Assembly: GCF_008364795.1 (NCBI RefSeq)
Contig: NZ_VTTM01000001.1
Span: 682,001-746,000 of the forward strand
Origin: Azospirillum oryzae
GTDB taxonomy: Bacteria; Pseudomonadota; Alphaproteobacteria; Azospirillales; Azospirillaceae
Direction: 5' to 3'
Length of the DNA stretch: 64,000 nt
How positions within the stretch are numbered: position 1 is the first letter of the stretch; each line of letters starts with the position of its first letter. Below, piece by piece: positions 35,367 to 44,594 of this stretch. A model generated the notes under the pieces. It saw only the letters and a list, made by a program, of their open reading frames with translations, did no database searches and was not told the DNA's origin. The position numbers and the translations under genes are program-made.

Positions 35367-36770
35367 TCAGCTCGCCATCGAGATGGGGCCGGACGCGGAG
35401 GCGAAGGCCGGACCCGGATAGCCGTCGCTGACGACGATGCGGTTGCGGCCCGCCGCCTTCGCTTCGTACAGCGCGCGGTCGGCGCGGCCCAGCGCGCGTT
35501 CGATGCTGGAATCCTCGTCGCCGCACATGGCGACGCCGATGCTGACGGTCATGCGCAGGCAACCGTGCCCATGGTCGCCGGGGACGATCGGCACCTCGGC
35601 CAGCGCCAGACGTTGGCGCAGCCGTTCGGCCACCTCCGCCGCCGAAGCCAGCGGGGTTTCCGGCAGGATGATCGCGAACTCCTCGCCGCCCAGCCGGCCG
35701 ATATGGTCGGTGTCGCGCAGCTCGTCGCGGCAGACCTCCGCCAGCCTGACCAGGGCATGGTCGCCCACCGCATGGCCGTGGGTGTCGTTGATCGCCTTGA
35801 ACCGGTCGATGTCCAGCATCAGCACCGACACCGCCCGGCCATAGCGGCGCAGCCGCGCCATCTCGACCTCCGCCAGTTCCAGGAAGCGGCGGCGGTTGTT
35901 CAGCCCGGTCAGCGGATCGGTGGTCGCCATGCGGCGCAGCTCGCTCTCCACCCGCTTGCGTTCCGACACGTCGCGGATCACGGCGGTGAACAGCAGGCCG
36001 TGGGCATGGTGCAGCTTGGCGATCGACACCTCCGCCGGGAATTCCTGGCCGTTGGCGGTCAGGCCCAGGACCTCCCGGCGGTTGGTCATCACCCGGGCCT
36101 GAAGCTCCGACACGCTGAAATCGGCGATGTGCGCGTCATGGTCCGGCCGGAAGCGTTCGGGGATCAGCAGCGACAGCGGACGGCCCAGGATGTCGTCGGC
36201 GTCATAGCCGAACAGGCTTTCCGCCGCCCGGTTGAACAGGGTGATGTTCAGGTTGGCGTCGGTGGTCAGGATGGCGTCCTGCGCCAGCCCGATGATGCCC
36301 TGCAGCCGCTCCTCCGACAGGCGCAGCTCCTCCTCCAGCCGCTTGCGGGCCATGGCGTGCTGGACGGCGCGCCACATCAGCGGCCCGTCGGTCTGTCCCT
36401 TGACCAGATAGTCCTGCGCGCCGTGGGCCAGGATATCCAGTGCGAAATCCTCGTCGTCGTAGCCGGTCAGCACCACCAGCGGCAGCGACGGCGCGTCGGC
36501 ATGCAGGCGGGTCACCGTCTCCAGCCCGAAACTGTCGGGCAGCGACAGGTCGAGAAGCACGACGTCGCAGGCGTTGCGGTGCAGCCACGCCCGCGCCTCC
36601 TTCAGCGAGGTGGCGCGCGCCACGCTGGCGCGGCGGGCATAGGGCGTCAGCGACCGGGTGACCAGCCGCGCGTCGGCATCGTCATCCTCGACCAGCAGGA
36701 TGGCGGTGCGGCCGTCCTCCCGATCGGACATGCTGGATAAGAGCGGCTTGCGGGACAAGGCGATGGACAT
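35367..36770 (-). CDS. REC-PAS-GGDEF diguanylate cyclase
   Basis: This is a 467-residue response regulator that makes c-di-GMP. The receiver (20-140) has phospho-Asp74 in VVLLDLSLPDS. A PAS domain (about 155-270) and a GGDEF domain (275-445) follow. The active-site loop is GGEEF at 361-365, and an I-site RxxD (Arg352-Asp355) lies five residues before it, so it should be active and subject to product inhibition. There is no EAL domain. A strong GAGGGAGG precedes the ATG. It follows the Rcp1-like receiver gene by 12 bases in the signalling operon. Its product can be sensed by the PilZ receptor encoded upstream. Confidence 0.94.
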   Translation of the reverse strand: MSIALSRKPLLSSMSDREDGRTAILLVEDDDADARLVTRSLTPYARRASVARATSLKEARAWLHRNACDVVLLDLSLPDSFGLETVTRLHADAPSLPLVVLTGYDDEDFALDILAHGAQDYLVKGQTDGPLMWRAVQHAMARKRLEEELRLSEERLQGIIGLAQDAILTTDANLNITLFNRAAESLFGYDADDILGRPLSLLIPERFRPDHDAHIADFSVSELQARVMTNRREVLGLTANGQEFPAEVSIAKLHHAHGLLFTAVIRDVSERKRVESELRRMATTDPLTGLNNRRRFLELAEVEMARLRRYGRAVSVLMLDIDRFKAINDTHGHAVGDHALVRLAEVCRDELRDTDHIGRLGGEEFAIILPETPLASAAEVAERLRQRLALAEVPIVPGDHGHGCLRMTVSIGVAMCGDEDSSIERALGRADRALYEAKAAGRNRIVVSDGYPGPAFASASGPISMAS

Positions 36771-36782
36771 GGCGGACCTCCC

Positions 36783-37220
36783 TCACCGCGGCAGCCGGAC
36801 GACGCGGAACCAGTATTCCTCGATGCTCTTCACCGCATCGAAGAAGGCGTCCATGTCCATCGGCTTGGTGATGAAGCTGTTGGCGCCCAGCAGATAGCTG
36901 GCGTTAACGTCGCGGTCGACGTCGGATGTGGTGAGGATCACCACCGGAATGGTCTTCAGCTCGTCGTCCGCCTTCATTTCCTGCAGCACTTCGCGGCCGT
37001 CCATCCGCGGCATGTTCAGGTCGAGCAGGATCAGGTCCGGGCGGGCGGCGGCGCCGAAGGAGCCCTGGCGGCGCAGATACTCCATCGCCTCCACCCCATC
37101 GCGGACATGGGAGACGTTGCACAGGATCCGCCCGTCGCGCAAAGCGCGCTTGGCGAGGCCGGCGTCGGCCGGATCGTCCTCGACCAGCAGGATCTCGAAG
37201 GGGGTGGTCAGGTCCTGCAT
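36783..37220 (-). CDS. Rcp1-like single-domain response regulator
   Basis: This is a 145-residue receiver of the group that pairs with phytochrome-like kinases (Rcp1 type). The motifs are LLVEDDPADAGLAKRAL, phospho-Asp67 (LILLDLNMPRMDG), TTSDVDRDV and Lys119 (FITKPMD). The C-terminal helix WFRVVRLP is typical of this subfamily. The ATG shares one base with the stop of the CHASE kinase (TGATG), which points to a cognate pair. The GTG one codon upstream is less likely. Confidence 0.93.
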   Translation of the reverse strand: MQDLTTPFEILLVEDDPADAGLAKRALRDGRILCNVSHVRDGVEAMEYLRRQGSFGAAARPDLILLDLNMPRMDGREVLQEMKADDELKTIPVVILTTSDVDRDVNASYLLGANSFITKPMDMDAFFDAVKSIEEYWFRVVRLPR

Positions 37221-38881
37221 CACGGGAATCCTCGGAAGGCGGGAGTGGGCAGATGGATGGAAAAAACGCTGCCGAGGCCGGGGCTGGAGACGACGGTGAT
37301 GCGGCCGCCCAGCCGCTCCACCATCTTGCGGGCGATGGCCAGGCCCATGCCGGTGCCGGGATGCTCGTCCCGCGAATGCAGGCGCCGGAACACCTCGAAG
37401 ATCTGGTCGCGGTAACGCGGGTCGATGCCGATGCCGTTGTCGCGCACGTCGATCACGTCATGGCCGTCGACCCTCCGGTGGGAGACATGCACCTCCGCCG
37501 CGCGGTCGGGATGGCGGTATTCGACGGCGTTGCCGATCAGCACGATGAAGATCTCGCGCAGGCGCCGTTCGTCGCCCTGCACATCCGGCAGGTCCGCCGC
37601 CGTCACGGTGGCCCCCGCTTCGGCGATGCGCCGCTTCAGCGCCGTCAGGGCGGCCTTCAGCGCGTCGCCCGCCGCCGCGACGCCGCCGCCCAGCGGCACC
37701 CGGTCCTCCGCCAGGAACAGCTGGACGTCGCGCAGCAGCATCTTCAGCCGTCCGGCACCCTCGACGATCTCGCGGATGAAGCCCTCGCTCTCGTCGTCCA
37801 GCCTGCCCTTCAGCTGCTTCTCCAGAAGCTGGGCATAGCTGGCGATGGCGCGCAGCGGCTCCTGCAGGTCATGGGCGGCGGCATAGGCGAACTGTTCCAG
37901 CTCGTTCTTGGTGCGGCCAAGCTCGGCGGTGCGCAGGTCGACCTGCCGTTCCAGCGAATACCGGCGGCTGACCGCCATGAAGGTGATCGCCTCCGTCAGC
38001 AGGGCCAGCAGCAGGAAGGCGGCCTGGAACCCACGGAAGGCCGGGTCGGCATGGGCGAGCCCCTCCCAGCTGCTGCGCGGAGCCAGCGCCAGATCCCACT
38101 GGCCTTCCGGCAGGTTGATCCCCTCGACCAGCGGGTCGTTCCTCAACGCCAGGGCATCGCCGGCCACCGGCTGCCCGGCATCGGTCACCAGGGCGAAGGT
38201 CAGATGCGGCGGCACCCGGTCGAACCGCACCTCCTTCAGAACCGCGTCGACATCGAACACCAGCCCGACCGCACCCCAGGGCTTGGCCGGCCCCCCCTTA
38301 TCCAGCCCGTAGACGATCTGGCGGGCGATCAGCCCCCGCCCGCCCTGCAGCAGGCCGACCGGGCCGTGGATGGTCACATCGCGGCTGATGATCGCCCGCT
38401 GCACCGTCTCCGCGAAGCCCGGACGGGCGTCCTTCAGCAGGTCGTTGCCAAGGACCCTCTCGTTGCCTTCGACCGGATAGACGATGCGGACCACGAAATC
38501 CGGGGCGGCGGAAATGTTGCGCACCCCCACCACCGAGCGCCGCAGGCTCTCCGCATAGCGCGGGAACTGGTCGGCGAAGTTGCCGGCGCCCGATGCAACC
38601 TCGACGAAGGCGGTCAGGCCGCGGACCAGGGCGAGACGCTCGTTCAGTGCGCTGGACAGGGTGCTGGCCAGCGAAGAGGCGGTCAGCGCCGCGCTGGCGC
38701 GGTATTCGGCCACCAGGACGCGGACATAGACGTCGCCCATCCAGAGATAGCTCAGCACCAGCACCAGCGTCACCGCCGCCTGGACGGCGGCGAGCTTCCA
38801 GATGCGCCGTCCGTCGGACAGCAGCCGGCGCAGAAGGACCGGAAGCGGCGGGCGCATGGCGGACGATTGCTGCACCGTCAT
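37220..38881 (-). CDS. CHASE-domain sensor histidine kinase
   Basis: This is a 553-residue membrane kinase. Helices at about 28-50 and 283-305 flank an extracytoplasmic CHASE domain (DARPGFAETVQRAI, VGLLQGGRGLIARQIVYG). A coiled coil leads to HisKA with His337 in YAAAHDLQEPLRAI. The HATPase shows NAVEYRHPDRAAE, DNGIGIDPRYRDQIF and GTGMGLAIARKM, the phytochrome-related subtype. CHASE domains bind small ligands such as cytokinin-like or other molecules, and the ligand is unknown. Its ATG overlaps the upstream kinase stop by four bases (ATGA), and its own stop overlaps the Rcp1-like gene. Confidence 0.92.
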   Translation of the reverse strand: MTVQQSSAMRPPLPVLLRRLLSDGRRIWKLAAVQAAVTLVLVLSYLWMGDVYVRVLVAEYRASAALTASSLASTLSSALNERLALVRGLTAFVEVASGAGNFADQFPRYAESLRRSVVGVRNISAAPDFVVRIVYPVEGNERVLGNDLLKDARPGFAETVQRAIISRDVTIHGPVGLLQGGRGLIARQIVYGLDKGGPAKPWGAVGLVFDVDAVLKEVRFDRVPPHLTFALVTDAGQPVAGDALALRNDPLVEGINLPEGQWDLALAPRSSWEGLAHADPAFRGFQAAFLLLALLTEAITFMAVSRRYSLERQVDLRTAELGRTKNELEQFAYAAAHDLQEPLRAIASYAQLLEKQLKGRLDDESEGFIREIVEGAGRLKMLLRDVQLFLAEDRVPLGGGVAAAGDALKAALTALKRRIAEAGATVTAADLPDVQGDERRLREIFIVLIGNAVEYRHPDRAAEVHVSHRRVDGHDVIDVRDNGIGIDPRYRDQIFEVFRRLHSRDEHPGTGMGLAIARKMVERLGGRITVVSSPGLGSVFSIHLPTPAFRGFP

Positions 38882-41400
38882 GGCGGGCTCGGCGCCTCCC
38901 CGCCCGTCTCTCCCTGTGCATCCAGGGCCGGCAGGACCATGCGGAACAGGCTGCCGCAGGGACGCCCGTCCTCATCGCGCAGGTCGTCCGCCTCATCGGC
39001 AGGAGGGTCGTCGACCCACAGCCGGCCGCCGTGATGCTCGACGATCTTCTTGCAGACCGCCAGACCGACGCCGGTGCCCTCATATTCGTCACGGCGGTGC
39101 AGGCGCTGGAAGATGCCGAAGACCCGCTCGCGGTCCTCGGCGGCGATGCCGATGCCGTTGTCGCGGATGTCGATCCGCCAGACCGCGGCGCCGTCCTGCC
39201 GGTCCGCCGCCATGGCGACGCGCACGATGGGCGGACGGCCCGGCGCGCGGTACTTCACCGCGTTGCCGATCAGGTTCTGGAACAACCGCATCAGCTCGTT
39301 GTCGTCGCCGGCCACCGCCGGCGCCACACCATCTCCGGCCGTCATCGGCGGCGCGCCGTCGCCGGCCATATCGACGGTCACCGTGGCGCCGGCATCCTGC
39401 ACCGCCACCTCCAGGTTCAGCAGGGCGAGACGCAGCGGCTCCTCCAGCGGCACCGGCCGGAAAGGCTTGGCCTTGCGCCCGACCCGCGAATATTCCAGCA
39501 GGTCGACGATCAGCCGATCCATGCGCTGGGCGCCGTCGCGGGCGAAGTCGATGCACTCCCGCGCCTCCTCGTCCAGCGATTTGCCCAATCCCCGCTCCAG
39601 CAGGGTCAGGTAGCTGGTGATGACGCGTAGGGGCTGGCGCAGGTCGTGCGAGGCGACGTAGGCGAAGGCCTCCAACTCGGCGTTGGAGCGTTCAAGCTCC
39701 CGCGTCTTGCGGCGAAGGGCGTCGGCGGCAAGGCAGCGTTCGGTGATGTCGTGGACCAGCGACATCAGCATGGTGCGGCCATGCACGACGATGTTGCTGA
39801 TATAGACCTCGACATCGCGGACCTCGCCGGAGGCCAGCCGGTGGCGGAACTGGAAATGCCGCTGCCCGGCGCTGCCCGCGTGATGCAGGTCCCGCTCCAC
39901 CACGCTGCGCGGGGCGGCGTTGATGTCCTGGACATGCATGCTGCGCAGCCGGTCGAGCGGGTAGCCGTAGAACTCCGCCGCCGCCGGGTTGGCGTCGACG
40001 ATCCGCCCGTCGGCCGGGTCGACCAGCAGCTTGACCGCGCAGCTGGCAACGAAGATCTGCTCGAACAGCTGCTGCCGTTCCAGCAGCGCCTGTTCGGCAT
40101 GCTTGCGCTCGCTGATGTCCATCACGGCGCCGACGATGCCGGCCGGCTTGCCGCCGGTCCGGCAGTAGACCGCCTTGGAGAACAGCACGTCGCGCAGCGT
40201 CCCGTCGGCGCAGCGCAGCTGCGTCTCGTAGCTCTGCGGCTTCTGGTCGGCCAGCAGGGCCTTGTCCACCGCCTCGTCGGCCTCGGCGATGTGCGGCGGG
40301 GCGAGATCGAAGACGGTGCGGCCGAACAGCGCCTGCCGGTCGATGCCCATCCAGCGTTCGAAGGCACTGTTGGCGTCGACGTAATGGCCCATCACGTCCT
40401 GTACGAAGATCGGCACCGGCACCGTGTCCAGCAGCACGCGCTGGAAACCGGCGCGGTCGTTCAGCGCCTGTTCGGCGCGCCAGCGGACGGTGACGTCCTC
40501 CACCACCCAGACATAGCCGCGGTCGGAATCGCCCGCCTTCACCGATCGGCCGATCAGACGGCAGCGGATGTCGGCGCCGTCGGCGCGGCGCATCACCACC
40601 TCCTCGTCGAACTGGCCGCCGGCCTGCATATACGGATAGGCGCGCCGGCCCAACTCCTCGAACACCCGGTCGTCGCCGTAGATGACGCGGGCGCTGCAGC
40701 CGACCATGTCCTCCAACCGGTGCTGGAAGGTGGCGGCCACCGACTGGTTGACACGGCGGATCACCCGGTCGCGGTCGACCAGCAGGACGCCCACCGGCGC
40801 GTTGTCGAGAATGGCGTCCAGCTGCAGGCGGCTTTCGGCCAGTTCCTCCTCGATCCGTTTGCGGGCGGTGATGTCGACATGGGTGCCGATCATGCGGAAC
40901 GGACGGCGCTCCTCGTCCCAGGTCACCACCCGGCCGCGGTCGAGAATCCAGAGCCACGCTCCCGATTTGGTGCGGACCCGGTGCTCGCATTCATAGACCG
41001 GTCGCTCGCCGGACAGATGCGCCGCCAGCACGGACTCGACCAGCGGCAGGTCCTCGGGATGCACGCGGGAGCGCCAGAATTCGACATGCGGCGGCACCTC
41101 GCCCGGCGTGAAGCCCAGCATCGTCTGCCATCGCGGGCTGTACCACACCGCGCCGCTGGCCATGTCCCAATCCCACAGCCCGTCGCCGGCGGCGTCGGTC
41201 GCCTGATACAGGCGCGGAACCGCCGATGCCTGCCGGCCGCGCCGCCAGCGCAGGCGGGTACGGAGCGTCCTTCCGGTCCCCGGCATGGCGTTCGACGACC
41301 CGGTATCGGAGGGGCCGGCGACCGGCTGGAGGCGGCTCGACCGGGGAGCGCCCTGCTCGGGACACTCCATCGGGGGGGACAAGGTTGTGGTGTTGACCAT
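38878..41400 (-). CDS. multi-PAS sensor histidine kinase
   Basis: This is an 840-residue kinase with no clear membrane helix. Four PAS domains are visible. The first (GDGLWDWDMASGAVWYSPRW) is PAS_3-like. The second begins ILDNAPVGVLLVD, the third LLDTVPVPIFVQD and the fourth IFVASCAVKLLVD. HisKA has His585 in YVASHDLRQPLRVI, and the HATPase has DNGIGIAAEDRERVF and GTGVGLAVCKKI. The start is uncertain: the ATG at 41400 gives a low-complexity Pro/Ser N-terminus, and an ATG at about 41370 would also keep every domain. The 3' end overlaps the CHASE kinase by four bases. Confidence 0.9.
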   Translation of the reverse strand: MVNTTTLSPPMECPEQGAPRSSRLQPVAGPSDTGSSNAMPGTGRTLRTRLRWRRGRQASAVPRLYQATDAAGDGLWDWDMASGAVWYSPRWQTMLGFTPGEVPPHVEFWRSRVHPEDLPLVESVLAAHLSGERPVYECEHRVRTKSGAWLWILDRGRVVTWDEERRPFRMIGTHVDITARKRIEEELAESRLQLDAILDNAPVGVLLVDRDRVIRRVNQSVAATFQHRLEDMVGCSARVIYGDDRVFEELGRRAYPYMQAGGQFDEEVVMRRADGADIRCRLIGRSVKAGDSDRGYVWVVEDVTVRWRAEQALNDRAGFQRVLLDTVPVPIFVQDVMGHYVDANSAFERWMGIDRQALFGRTVFDLAPPHIAEADEAVDKALLADQKPQSYETQLRCADGTLRDVLFSKAVYCRTGGKPAGIVGAVMDISERKHAEQALLERQQLFEQIFVASCAVKLLVDPADGRIVDANPAAAEFYGYPLDRLRSMHVQDINAAPRSVVERDLHHAGSAGQRHFQFRHRLASGEVRDVEVYISNIVVHGRTMLMSLVHDITERCLAADALRRKTRELERSNAELEAFAYVASHDLRQPLRVITSYLTLLERGLGKSLDEEARECIDFARDGAQRMDRLIVDLLEYSRVGRKAKPFRPVPLEEPLRLALLNLEVAVQDAGATVTVDMAGDGAPPMTAGDGVAPAVAGDDNELMRLFQNLIGNAVKYRAPGRPPIVRVAMAADRQDGAAVWRIDIRDNGIGIAAEDRERVFGIFQRLHRRDEYEGTGVGLAVCKKIVEHHGGRLWVDDPPADEADDLRDEDGRPCGSLFRMVLPALDAQGETGGEAPSPP

Positions 41401-41611
41401 GGATGCGGCCGGCTCTCGATTCCGTGCAAGCGGCGGGATACGTGAGCGAGCACAGGATCCCGGCGACAAGCCTAATAACACCCCTTCACTCCCTAAGGAC
41501 TCCCTTGCAAAATTGTCACAGAGGAGCACACCTCAACCTAGGGAATGGAGAAGACACGCAAAATTCCGTGCCGAACATTGTTGGTGGGGCGTCGGACACT
41601 GCCGGAACTGT

Positions 41612-44095
41612 TCAGGCGGCCACGTCGACCGGCGGACGATCCTTCGTGGCGATTTCGACGGCCCGGACAAAGTCGCGCGACATCGTCTCGCCATCAAAGG
41701 CGAGATGGATGCGGTTATGCTCCACCGCCTTGACCGCGACCGTCGCCTCGGCGCCGTAGCGGTCGAAGCGCAGCTTGCCGGTGGCGCCCGCCAGGGAACG
41801 GCCGTCGGTGGCCGTCACCGGGTCGATCATGGCGCCGCCGATCGACAGGTTGCGCACGGTCACCGCCAGACGGTCGCCGTCGATCAGCAGCGTCCCCGTC
41901 TCGTCCACCTGATAGCGCGGCTTGCGCCGGCGGTCGGCGTCGCCGGTGGAGGTGCGGACGATGCGGACCAGCACCTTGCGCAGACTCTCGATGGAGCGGG
42001 CGACGTCGCCGGAGCCGTGCTTGACCTGCGTCGCCTGCTCGCCGGTGCGGTCGGCCTCCTCAGACACCGCAGCGATGCGGAACGACACCTCCTGCGCCGC
42101 GGTGGAGGTCTCCACCACGTTGCGGCTGATCTCCTGGGTGGCGGCCGACTGCTCCTCCATCGCCGCGGCGATCGAGCCGGCGATGTGGTCGATTTCGGCG
42201 ATGGTCTGGCCGATCTCCTCCACCGCCTGCACCGCCTGATCGGTCACCGACTGGATGGCGGTGATCTGGCGGGTGATCTCTTCGGTGGAGGCGGCGGTCT
42301 GGTTGGCGAGGTTCTTCACCTCCTGTGCAACGACGGCGAAGCCCTTGCCAGCCTCCCCCGCCCGCGCCGCCTCGATGGTGGCGTTCAGCGCCAGCAGATT
42401 GGTCTGGCCGGCGATGGACTGGATCAGGTTCACCACCTCGCCCACCTTCGCCACGGTCTCCGACAGGGAGCGGATGGTGGCCTGGGTGTGGTGGCCGCTT
42501 TCCACCGCACGGCGGGTAACCGCGCTGGAATGGGCGATCTGCGAGGAAATCTCGCGGATCGAGGCGGCAAGCTGCTCGCTGGCGGCGGCGACGGTCTGGG
42601 CGTTGGCCAGCGCCTGGCCCGCAGCCGACGCCACGGTCTGGGCGTTGATGCTGACCCGCTCGGCCGAACCGGACATGCCTTCGGCGTCATTGGCCATGGC
42701 GCCGGTGCGCTGGGCCACCTCCTCCACCGCGCGGCCGGCCTCGCGCTCCACGGTGGAGGCCATGGCCTCCAGCGCGCGGCGCCGCTCCTCGTCGGCATGG
42801 CGGGCGCGTTCGACGCGCTCCTGCACGGCGTAGCACAGCCGGGCCTTCAACCCGCGCAGCTGCCCGGCGATGGGATGGAACTCGACCGCCGCCGGCAGGT
42901 CGATGATGTGGGCCTGGTCGTTGCGGGCGATGGCGTCGAAATCGGCCGAGAAGTCGGCAAGCGGCCGCCGCACGGTGCGCAGCAGCATGAAGCCGCAGAG
43001 CACGGCCGCCACCAGCACCGCCAGCCCGGCGGCCACCGCGAAGACCAGATGCCAGCGGAAATCCGCCAGCGCCCCCTCATATTCGGTTCGGGCCACGGTC
43101 AGCTGCAGTTGCAGCAGGTCCTTGTTGGTCCGGAAGGCGGCCTCGAACAGCGGATCGATGCGGTCGCGGACCAGCACCTCCAGCCGCAGCGAATCGCCCT
43201 GGCGCGCCAGCTCGACCGCCGGCTTCAGCCCGTCGTTGAAGAAGGCGGCGCGCTGTTTGGCGAAACGCTCGGCCAGCTCCTTCTCCTCGGGCGTCAGGTA
43301 GGTGGTGAGATAGTCCGCCCACAGCCGGTCGATGGTGGCGGCATTGGCGAAGATGCGCTGCTCGCGGCCGGCCATCACCTTGGGATCGGTGCCGTCGCGG
43401 GCGTCGATGATGAGGTGCTGCAGCGTCTGCACATTGTCGCGCATATGGTCCAGGATCTCGCCGATCTGCACGGCGGGAACCGTCCGGTCCTCATACACCG
43501 TCTTCAGCGAGGCGTTGCTGTCGGACATGCCGCGCAGCGTGACGCCGCCAACCACCAGCATCGACAGGACCATGAAGGCGAAGATCAGGGTCAGCCGCCC
43601 GGTTATGCTGGTCATCCAGCGCCGCAGCCTCGCGGCGCCGCCCCGCGCCACCGCCTGTCCGTCGCGCACCATCACATGGCCCGCCCGTCCTTCGCGGATG
43701 TCGGCATAGAGCCGTTCCGTCGCCGCCACCTGCTCGCGCGACGGCTTGGTGCGGATGGAGATGAAGCCGGTCACCGTCCCGTCCTCCACCACCGGCGTGA
43801 CGTTGGCGCGGACCCAGTAGAAGTCGCCGGTCTTGGTCCGGTTCTTCACCAGCCCTTCCCACGGCCGCCCGTCCTTGATCGTCGCCCACAGGTCGGCGAA
43901 AGCCTCCTTCGGCATGTGGGGATGGCGGATCAGGTTGTGCGGAGCCCCGATCAATTCGTCTTCGGCATAGCCGCTGATGTCGACGAAGGCCTTGTTGACG
44001 AAGGTTATGCGGCCGCCCGTGTCGGTTCGCGACACCAGCAGCACGCCGTCTTCCATCTCGATTTCGCGGTCGGTGATCGGTTCATTGAGACGCAT
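41612..44095 (-). CDS. Aer-like chemoreceptor with C-terminal PilZ domain
   Basis: This is an 827-residue energy-taxis-type receptor. The N-terminal PAS (15-125) carries [10 protein letters not shown] (53-62), the motif tied to FAD binding in Aer. Helices at about 165-187 and 349-373 flank a periplasmic four-helix-like segment, then a HAMP-like stretch and the signalling coiled coil with its tip at 562-586. The last 107 residues are a PilZ domain with RRRKPR (722-727) and NLSIGG (749-754), the RxxxR and D/NxSxxG c-di-GMP contacts. The start is the ATG at 44095 with CGAGG upstream. A similar PilZ receptor (Tlp1) is known from Azospirillum. It is upstream of, and co-oriented with, the kinase/GGDEF genes (211-base gap). 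Confidence 0.94.
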   Translation of the reverse strand: MRLNEPITDREIEMEDGVLLVSRTDTGGRITFVNKAFVDISGYAEDELIGAPHNLIRHPHMPKEAFADLWATIKDGRPWEGLVKNRTKTGDFYWVRANVTPVVEDGTVTGFISIRTKPSREQVAATERLYADIREGRAGHVMVRDGQAVARGGAARLRRWMTSITGRLTLIFAFMVLSMLVVGGVTLRGMSDSNASLKTVYEDRTVPAVQIGEILDHMRDNVQTLQHLIIDARDGTDPKVMAGREQRIFANAATIDRLWADYLTTYLTPEEKELAERFAKQRAAFFNDGLKPAVELARQGDSLRLEVLVRDRIDPLFEAAFRTNKDLLQLQLTVARTEYEGALADFRWHLVFAVAAGLAVLVAAVLCGFMLLRTVRRPLADFSADFDAIARNDQAHIIDLPAAVEFHPIAGQLRGLKARLCYAVQERVERARHADEERRRALEAMASTVEREAGRAVEEVAQRTGAMANDAEGMSGSAERVSINAQTVASAAGQALANAQTVAAASEQLAASIREISSQIAHSSAVTRRAVESGHHTQATIRSLSETVAKVGEVVNLIQSIAGQTNLLALNATIEAARAGEAGKGFAVVAQEVKNLANQTAASTEEITRQITAIQSVTDQAVQAVEEIGQTIAEIDHIAGSIAAAMEEQSAATQEISRNVVETSTAAQEVSFRIAAVSEEADRTGEQATQVKHGSGDVARSIESLRKVLVRIVRTSTGDADRRRKPRYQVDETGTLLIDGDRLAVTVRNLSIGGAMIDPVTATDGRSLAGATGKLRFDRYGAEATVAVKAVEHNRIHLAFDGETMSRDFVRAVEIATKDRPPVDVAA

Positions 44096-44252
44096 GGACG
44101 GAACCTCGTCGGGCAGGGGGCAGGTTCGGCAGCGCAATGGGAGAGCCACCGGGATGCGGACCAGGGGAACACAACGCCACCGGAAGGAAGGCATGGTTCG
44201 GCACAGCTAACGGAATGGAGTTTCGTCTACTCTGGGTAGGCACCGCCCCGCA

Positions 44253-44266
44253 CTGATGCAGATCAA
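44253..44266. promoter_or_regulatory. candidate FNR/FixK box upstream of the Aer-like receptor
   Basis: CTGATGCAGATCAA reads TTGAT-CTGC-ATCAG on the minus strand, 9 of 10 consensus half-site bases for FNR/FixK. Its centre is 164 bases upstream of the receptor start codon. It fits oxygen control of an aerotaxis receptor. No start site is mapped and chance cannot be excluded. Confidence 0.4.
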
Positions 44267-44500
44267 GTCAGCAAGAGGTGTGCCATGCACGCGCGGCCGG
44301 CCGAAAAGTGGACTTCCGGGATAACCCCTATGGACGGCAACGCCCGAGGGGACGGCGGGCTGCCGCCGTCCGGCGGCGTCATATGCATTCAGCGTCGCAG
44401 TTTGCGAGAAAAAGCGCGGGTTAGCCACCGGATTGCCAGATTGCAAAGGATCGGATGGCGGCCAGAGAATAGAACCGGCTTCGTCAGCGAAACTTCATAA

Positions 44501-44540
44501 AAGAAAAGCCCCTCTCTCGACTTGAGGGAGGGGCTTTCAA
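44501..44540 (-). terminator. intrinsic terminator of the aroQ-accB-accC operon
   Basis: On the minus strand, AAAGCCCCTC pairs with GAGGGGCTTT (with an extra CTC/GAG inside the loop) and is followed by the U-rich TTTTCTTTTATG. It starts 55 bases after the accC stop. Confidence 0.8.
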
Positions 44541-44594
44541 CACTGCGACAATTCGCCGCAGCATTTGCGGGTATGTAATATAGACGCGGCGCGA

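Larger units (their letters stand above)
44096..44594. other. intergenic region between accC and the PilZ receptor
   Basis: This gap of 499 bases holds the accC terminator (44501-44540) and an FNR-like box (44253-44266), and must contain the receptor promoter. No convincing gene is seen. A 71-codon frame at 44285-44500 has no family features. Confidence 0.6.

Noticed and set aside
44285..44500. Plus-strand 71-codon frame between accC and the PilZ receptor
   Set aside because: No ribosome-binding site or family features; it overlaps the accC terminator and likely promoter DNA.
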